A DNA stretch of 8,734 nt from F23-B02 sp963590435 (lineage in GTDB: Bacteria > Bacillota > Clostridia > Oscillospirales > Oscillospiraceae): NCBI GenBank assembly GCA_963590435.1, contig CAVAPG010000068.1, positions 1-8,734 on the forward strand, read 5' to 3'. Made by a program: the position numbers and the translations under genes. Every line of letters starts with the position of its first letter. The first letter of the stretch is position 1. The notes under the pieces were generated by a model, which had not been told where the DNA came from, made no database searches, and saw only the letters and a list, made by a program, of their open reading frames with translations. This document shows, piece after piece, positions 6,225 to 8,734 of the stretch.

Positions 6225-6854
6225 ATGATTGAGTACACCAATTTGGGAGATTCTGATTTGCTTGAATTGACCGCAAGGGGAGATGATCAAGCAGAAGAAG
6301 AGCTTGTTTCCCGATACATGAGGCTTGTTCGTGTTTGCGCACGCCCCTTATTCCTTGCCGGAGAAGAAAGCGAAGATCTTATCCAAGAAGGAATGTTTGG
6401 TCTACTCGCCGCAATCAGACAATATAAGGCCGAATACAACACATCTTTTAAAACATTTGCAGAGATGTGCGTCAGAAACAGATTACGTTCGGCAGTAAAA
6501 TCAGCGTCCAGTCAAAAACATAATCCGCTTAACAATCGCGTACCTTTAGAGTCAATACTCTCAGATGAATCCCAGACCACGGCAACTATAAGCACTGAAT
6601 TATTTCAGAAATCCCCTGAGGAGCAGGTTCTGGCACGAGAGAACATAAAGTACACAGAACAGTTATATTTATCCTTGTTTGACAGCCTTTCTAAGCTCGA
6701 AAAAAAAGTTTTGACTTACTATCTTGATGGTCTCAGTTATAGAGAAATAGCTAAGCTTACCGAAAAGAGCGACAAAGCTGTAGATAATGCAATACAAAGG
6801 ATAAGGCGCAAGACGGCGCAAATGCTTACATCAGGCGATATCAGCAGCAGCTGA
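6225..6854 (+). CDS. sigH: RNA polymerase sigma factor, SigH (Spo0H)-like
   Basis: This is a sigma-70 family factor of 209 residues with regions 2 and 4 but no region 1.1 or 3. Region 2.2, which binds the polymerase clamp, is DLIQEGMFGLLAAI (51-64). Regions 2.3-2.4 follow, with SFKTFAEMCVRNRLRSAVKS (74-93) and the QKHNPLNNRVPLES stretch (97-110). The QKH-PLN wording closely resembles Bacillus SigH, the transition-state and sporulation sigma factor. A variable linker (111-150) leads to region 4, with the helix-turn-helix around LDGLSYREIAKLTEKSDKAVDNAIQRIRRK (167-196). The ribosome binding site is weak (GTGG, 6216-6219). In Bacillus sigH lies near secE-nusG, so the position after ruvB differs. 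It could be a SigH paralogue rather than the sporulation factor itself. The zinc-ribbon gene follows 46 bases later. Confidence 0.8.
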   Translation: MIEYTNLGDSDLLELTARGDDQAEEELVSRYMRLVRVCARPLFLAGEESEDLIQEGMFGLLAAIRQYKAEYNTSFKTFAEMCVRNRLRSAVKSASSQKHNPLNNRVPLESILSDESQTTATISTELFQKSPEEQVLARENIKYTEQLYLSLFDSLSKLEKKVLTYYLDGLSYREIAKLTEKSDKAVDNAIQRIRRKTAQMLTSGDISSS

Positions 6855-6900
6855 CGCATATAAAAGCCGACAGGCGAGATTTTCAAAGAGAGGATTTACA

Positions 6901-7179
6901 ATGTACGAAGACAAGACCTTAGTTTGCAAAGAGTGTGGTCAGGAGTTTGTGTTCTCCGCAGGTGAGCAGGAATTTTATGCAGAGCGTGGATTCCAGAATG
7001 AGCCTCAGCGTTGCAAAGCATGCCGCGATGCTCGCAAGAACGCATCTCGTGGTCCCCGTGAGTTCTTTACCGCAGTTTGCGCAGCTTGCGGTGGCGAAGC
7101 AAAGGTTCCTTTTGAGCCGAAGTCTGATCGTCCCGTTTACTGCAGCGAGTGCTTTGCAAAGATGAAGGAGCAGGCCTAA
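6901..7179 (+). CDS. Small double zinc-ribbon protein (zf-trcl plus CxxC-x17-CxxC type)
   Basis: The protein has 92 residues and four CxxC pairs: C9/C12, C38/C41, C60/C63 and C81/C84. The first two pairs, 25 residues apart, resemble the probable zinc-ribbon family zf-trcl (CKECGQEFVFSAGEQEFYAERGF). The last two pairs are separated by exactly 17 residues, matching the CxxC-x17-CxxC domain. Each half should bind one zinc ion. The protein is rich in basic residues and has no signal or membrane segment, so it is cytoplasmic and may bind nucleic acid, but its function is unknown. AGAGGA (6889-6894) is 6 bases before the ATG. All seven arginine codons are CGT or CGC, unlike the AGA/AGG-rich neighbours, which points to high expression. 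The gene is followed by a terminator. Confidence 0.85.
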   Translation: MYEDKTLVCKECGQEFVFSAGEQEFYAERGFQNEPQRCKACRDARKNASRGPREFFTAVCAACGGEAKVPFEPKSDRPVYCSECFAKMKEQA

Positions 7180-7202
7180 AGGAGTAATCCAAGGTTATAA
7201 GA

Positions 7203-7232
7203 TGGGGCGTCAAAAAAGGCGTCCCACTCTTT
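7203..7232 (+). terminator. Intrinsic terminator after the zinc-ribbon gene
   Basis: TGGGGCGTC (7203-7211) pairs with GGCGTCCCA (7218-7226) around an AAAAAA loop, giving nine pairs of which two are G-U. It is followed by a short pyrimidine-rich tail (CTCTTTATT). It lies 23 bases after the stop codon and probably ends the sigH/zinc-ribbon transcript. Confidence 0.7.
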
Positions 7233-7274
7233 ATTATTAATTCTGAAAATTCCTATGATTGGAGATAATTTATA

Positions 7275-7493
7275 ATGGAAATGCTGAAAATTATGGACAT
7301 AGGCAGAGAAACTGTTATTTCCGAGATTTTAACCAATTTCCCCGAAGCTATGCCTAAGTTTCAGGAGCTTGGTATGCATTGTCTAGGATGCGCGCTTGCA
7401 ACTGCCGAAAGTCTTGAACAGGCATGCGCGGCACACGGCGTTGATCCTGATGAATTTATAGTTGAACTTAAGGCATACCTGTTGGCACTGTAA
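7275..7493 (+). CDS. DUF1858-type small CxxC protein (hybrid-cluster-protein-associated redox domain)
   Basis: This 72-residue protein matches the DUF1858 family, in which a helical domain carries the motif G-[MI]-x-C-x-G-C. Here it reads LGMHCLGCALATAESLEQACAAHGVD, with C36 and C39. Members are called hybrid-cluster-protein (prismane)-associated disulfide domains and are thought to take part in redox or metal chemistry in anaerobes; the exact role is not established. No hybrid cluster protein gene is in this window. GGAG (7261-7264) lies 10 bases before ATG 7275; a second in-frame ATG at 7281 is further away. The gene sits alone between two terminators, so it is probably monocistronic. A candidate -10 (TATGAT, 7254-7259) lacks a good -35. 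No signal peptide is present. Confidence 0.85.
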   Translation: MEMLKIMDIGRETVISEILTNFPEAMPKFQELGMHCLGCALATAESLEQACAAHGVDPDEFIVELKAYLLAL

Positions 7494-7505
7494 CAAGTCA
7501 ATAAC

Positions 7506-7542
7506 ATAGCAAAAAGAGCCGGTTTGTCCGGCTTTTTGCTAT
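7506..7542 (+). terminator. Strong hairpin terminator after the DUF1858 gene
   Basis: ATAGCAAAAA (7506-7515) and GCCGG (7518-7522) pair with CCGGC (7528-7532) and TTTTTGCTAT (7533-7542). This makes a 15-bp stem with a two-base GA bulge and a TTTGT loop. The GC-rich top followed by TTTTT is a classical rho-independent terminator, with the T-run embedded in the lower stem. Its near symmetry means it could also act on the opposite strand. Confidence 0.85.
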
Positions 7543-7545
7543 AAT
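7537..7545 (+). promoter_or_regulatory. Possible extended -10 promoter for trmK inside the terminator
   Basis: TGCTATAAT is an ideal extended -10, identical over nine bases to the nrdR promoter element (632-640). There is no -35 at 17 bases (AGCCGG). Transcription from it would start near 7552, just past the Shine-Dalgarno GGGGAG (7546-7551), leaving a leader of about seven bases before ATG 7559. It may be real with an unusual short leader, or accidental. Confidence 0.3.
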
Positions 7546-7558
7546 GGGGAGAAAACTT

Positions 7559-8266
7559 ATGAATAGCAGGCTTGAGCTTATTGCCTCTATGGCTAAAAGA
7601 GGCTATGGTATAGCCGATATTGGCACAGATCATGCAATACTGCCTATTATACTTCGCCAAAACGGCTATAAAGGGTATATTGCAGCAAGCGACATAAATA
7701 ATGGGCCTTTAAATAAAGCAAGGCAAAGCCTTGCCGATGCTGAAATAACCGATGTTGATCTCATTTTATGCGACGGACTTGCTGGCATTAATTGCTCAAA
7801 AGTGGATACAATTATAGTGGCAGGTATGGGCGGAGATACCATTACAGGTATACTTGATCGAGGTCTTTACGATATCAATGAATGGTCGGAGAGAAATGAT
7901 TATAAATTGGTGCTTAACCCTGTAACCAAGCCGGAAATACTTCGGTATTGGCTTGTTAACAACGGTTTTCATATTATTAATGATGAATACATCGAAGATA
8001 ACGGCGTAATATGTCAGATTATTTTTGCAAAGCCGGGGAGTGGCAAAAAATATAAGGATTCTGAATTATTTGTCGGGAAATACGAACTGATAAAAGAGAG
8101 CCCGTTGTTTGAAGCTGTAGTTGATAGACATATAAAAAGGTTTACTTCAGCTGTTAAAGGTATAGAAATTTCCAACGATAATACACTGGACGCGTGGAAA
8201 AAAATAATTATAAATATGATTTATGAACTTAAGCAAATGAAGGAGAGTAATAATGGACAGCGTTAG
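7559..8266 (+). CDS. trmK: tRNA (adenine(22)-N1)-methyltransferase TrmK
   Basis: TrmK transfers a methyl group from S-adenosylmethionine to N1 of A22 in the D-loop of tRNAs. The N-terminal Rossmann-type domain shows the SAM motif IADIGTDHAILP (18-29), the acidic end of strand 2 in AASDIN (D45), CDGLAG (71-76) and the family hallmark VAGMGGDTI (87-95). The LNPVTKPEILRYWL stretch (119-132) takes the place usually filled by a QPN-type motif, a modest variation. The C-terminal part (about 165-235) is the charged helical domain typical of the family. The length of 235 residues is normal. ATG 7559 is chosen over an in-frame ATG at 7544 because GGGGAG (7546-7551) lies 7 bases before it and overlaps the earlier codons. 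The stop overlaps the Nif3-like gene by 14 bases, the usual pairing in Firmicutes. Confidence 0.94.
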   Translation: MNSRLELIASMAKRGYGIADIGTDHAILPIILRQNGYKGYIAASDINNGPLNKARQSLADAEITDVDLILCDGLAGINCSKVDTIIVAGMGGDTITGILDRGLYDINEWSERNDYKLVLNPVTKPEILRYWLVNNGFHIINDEYIEDNGVICQIIFAKPGSGKKYKDSELFVGKYELIKESPLFEAVVDRHIKRFTSAVKGIEISNDNTLDAWKKIIINMIYELKQMKESNNGQR

Positions 8267-8734
8267 GGATATTTATGAATACTTAAATTATCTTGCTCCT
8301 GCTTCTTTAAAAATGGATTTCGATAATGTCGGTCTTTTAGTCGGCAGCTCTGACGAAACAGTGGAAACGTGCCTTGTTGCTCTTGACATAACCGATGATG
8401 TTATTTCTGAAGCAATTTGTTGTAGTGCGCAACTGATAGTTTCACATCACCCCATAATTTTTGATTCAATAAAGAGCGTAACCTCGGATGATTTGGTTGG
8501 AAGAAAAATAATAAATCTAATAAAAAATGATATATCAGCAATTTGTATGCATACAAACCTTGACATTGCAGACGGTGGCGTGAACGATGCATTAATGGCG
8601 GCATTGTCGATTGACCGGCAAAGTTATCTTGAGGCCACGGGAATTGATGAAAATGGATCCATTGTCGGATGCGGCAGAATAGGGGAGCTTGATAATGACA
8701 TGGCATTTACTGAATTCCTTGCCACATGTAAAAG
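8253..8734 (+). CDS. Nif3-like dinuclear metal centre protein (DUF34), 5' part only
   Basis: The first 160 codons are present and the gene runs past the window end. It belongs to the Nif3/YqfO/YbgI (DUF34) family, toroidal hexamers with a two-metal site whose function remains debated; hydrolase and GTP cyclohydrolase-like roles have been proposed. Visible family features are IYEYLNYLAP (7-16), DFDNVGLLVG (22-31), SHHPIIF with metal ligands H65 and H66 (64-70), and the HTNLDIADGGVNDAL stretch (100-114), with H100 and D104 as further likely ligands. Family members in Firmicutes are often about 370 residues, with a PII-like insert that would begin near or after the cut point. AAGGAG (8240-8245) lies 7 bases before the ATG. 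The start overlaps the end of trmK, which suggests coupled translation. Confidence 0.93.
   Translation, partial: MDSVRDIYEYLNYLAPASLKMDFDNVGLLVGSSDETVETCLVALDITDDVISEAICCSAQLIVSHHPIIFDSIKSVTSDDLVGRKIINLIKNDISAICMHTNLDIADGGVNDALMAALSIDRQSYLEATGIDENGSIVGCGRIGELDNDMAFTEFLATCK

Noticed and set aside
6855..6900. TATAAA (6859-6864) between sigH and the zinc-ribbon gene as a separate promoter.
   Set aside because: No -35-like sequence is at a proper distance. A separate promoter would suit the codon bias, but the sequence does not support one.
8401..8706. A 101-residue minus-strand open frame near the window end.
   Set aside because: It is antisense to the clearly identified Nif3-like gene and lacks any recognisable domain.

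Overview
The window looks like core chromosome of a low-to-moderate GC Gram-positive bacterium of the class Clostridia, perhaps an Oscillospiraceae/Ruminococcaceae-type gut organism. The taxonomic hints are RNase M5, a SigH-type sigma factor, the TrmK/Nif3-like gene pair, strong purine-rich ribosome binding sites, and many short gaps or overlaps between genes. This placement is inference; no rRNA is present. All supported genes are on the + strand. No tRNA, rRNA, CRISPR array, insertion sequence or phage gene was seen.

Layout. (1) 27-605 rnmV (5S rRNA maturation), then a clear promoter and nrdR (ribonucleotide reductase repressor). (2) 1181-3925 holds an amino-sugar cassette: a NagB-fold protein with altered active-site residues, GlmM, and a stand-alone left-handed beta-helix acyltransferase resembling the acetyltransferase half of GlmU and of archaeal bifunctional sugar-1-phosphate enzymes. 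(3) 3958-6118 is ruvC-ruvA-ruvB, the complete Holliday-junction machinery. It is joined to the cassette by a perfect 9-bp hairpin that sits between a Shine-Dalgarno sequence and the likely ruvC start. (4) 6163-7226 is a promoter, a SigH-like sigma factor, a small double zinc-ribbon protein with a codon bias typical of high expression, and a terminator. (5) 7275-7493 is a small DUF1858-type CxxC redox protein, followed by a strong hairpin terminator. (6) 7559 to the end is trmK (tRNA m1A22 methyltransferase), overlapping a Nif3/DUF34 metal protein that runs off the window.

How the genes fit together: GlmM makes glucosamine-1-phosphate from glucosamine-6-phosphate, and the beta-helix protein could acetylate it. 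The NagB-like protein would classically link glucosamine-6-phosphate to fructose-6-phosphate, but it lacks the residues equivalent to the catalytic Asp72 and the phosphate-binding Arg172 of the E. coli enzyme, so its role is uncertain. The rest is housekeeping: RNA processing, recombination, dNTP control and tRNA modification. The most interesting points are the divergent NagB-like protein within the amino-sugar cassette, the hairpin-spaced ruvC start, and the highly biased zinc-ribbon gene behind the sigma factor. Nothing clearly amounts to a wholly new system.
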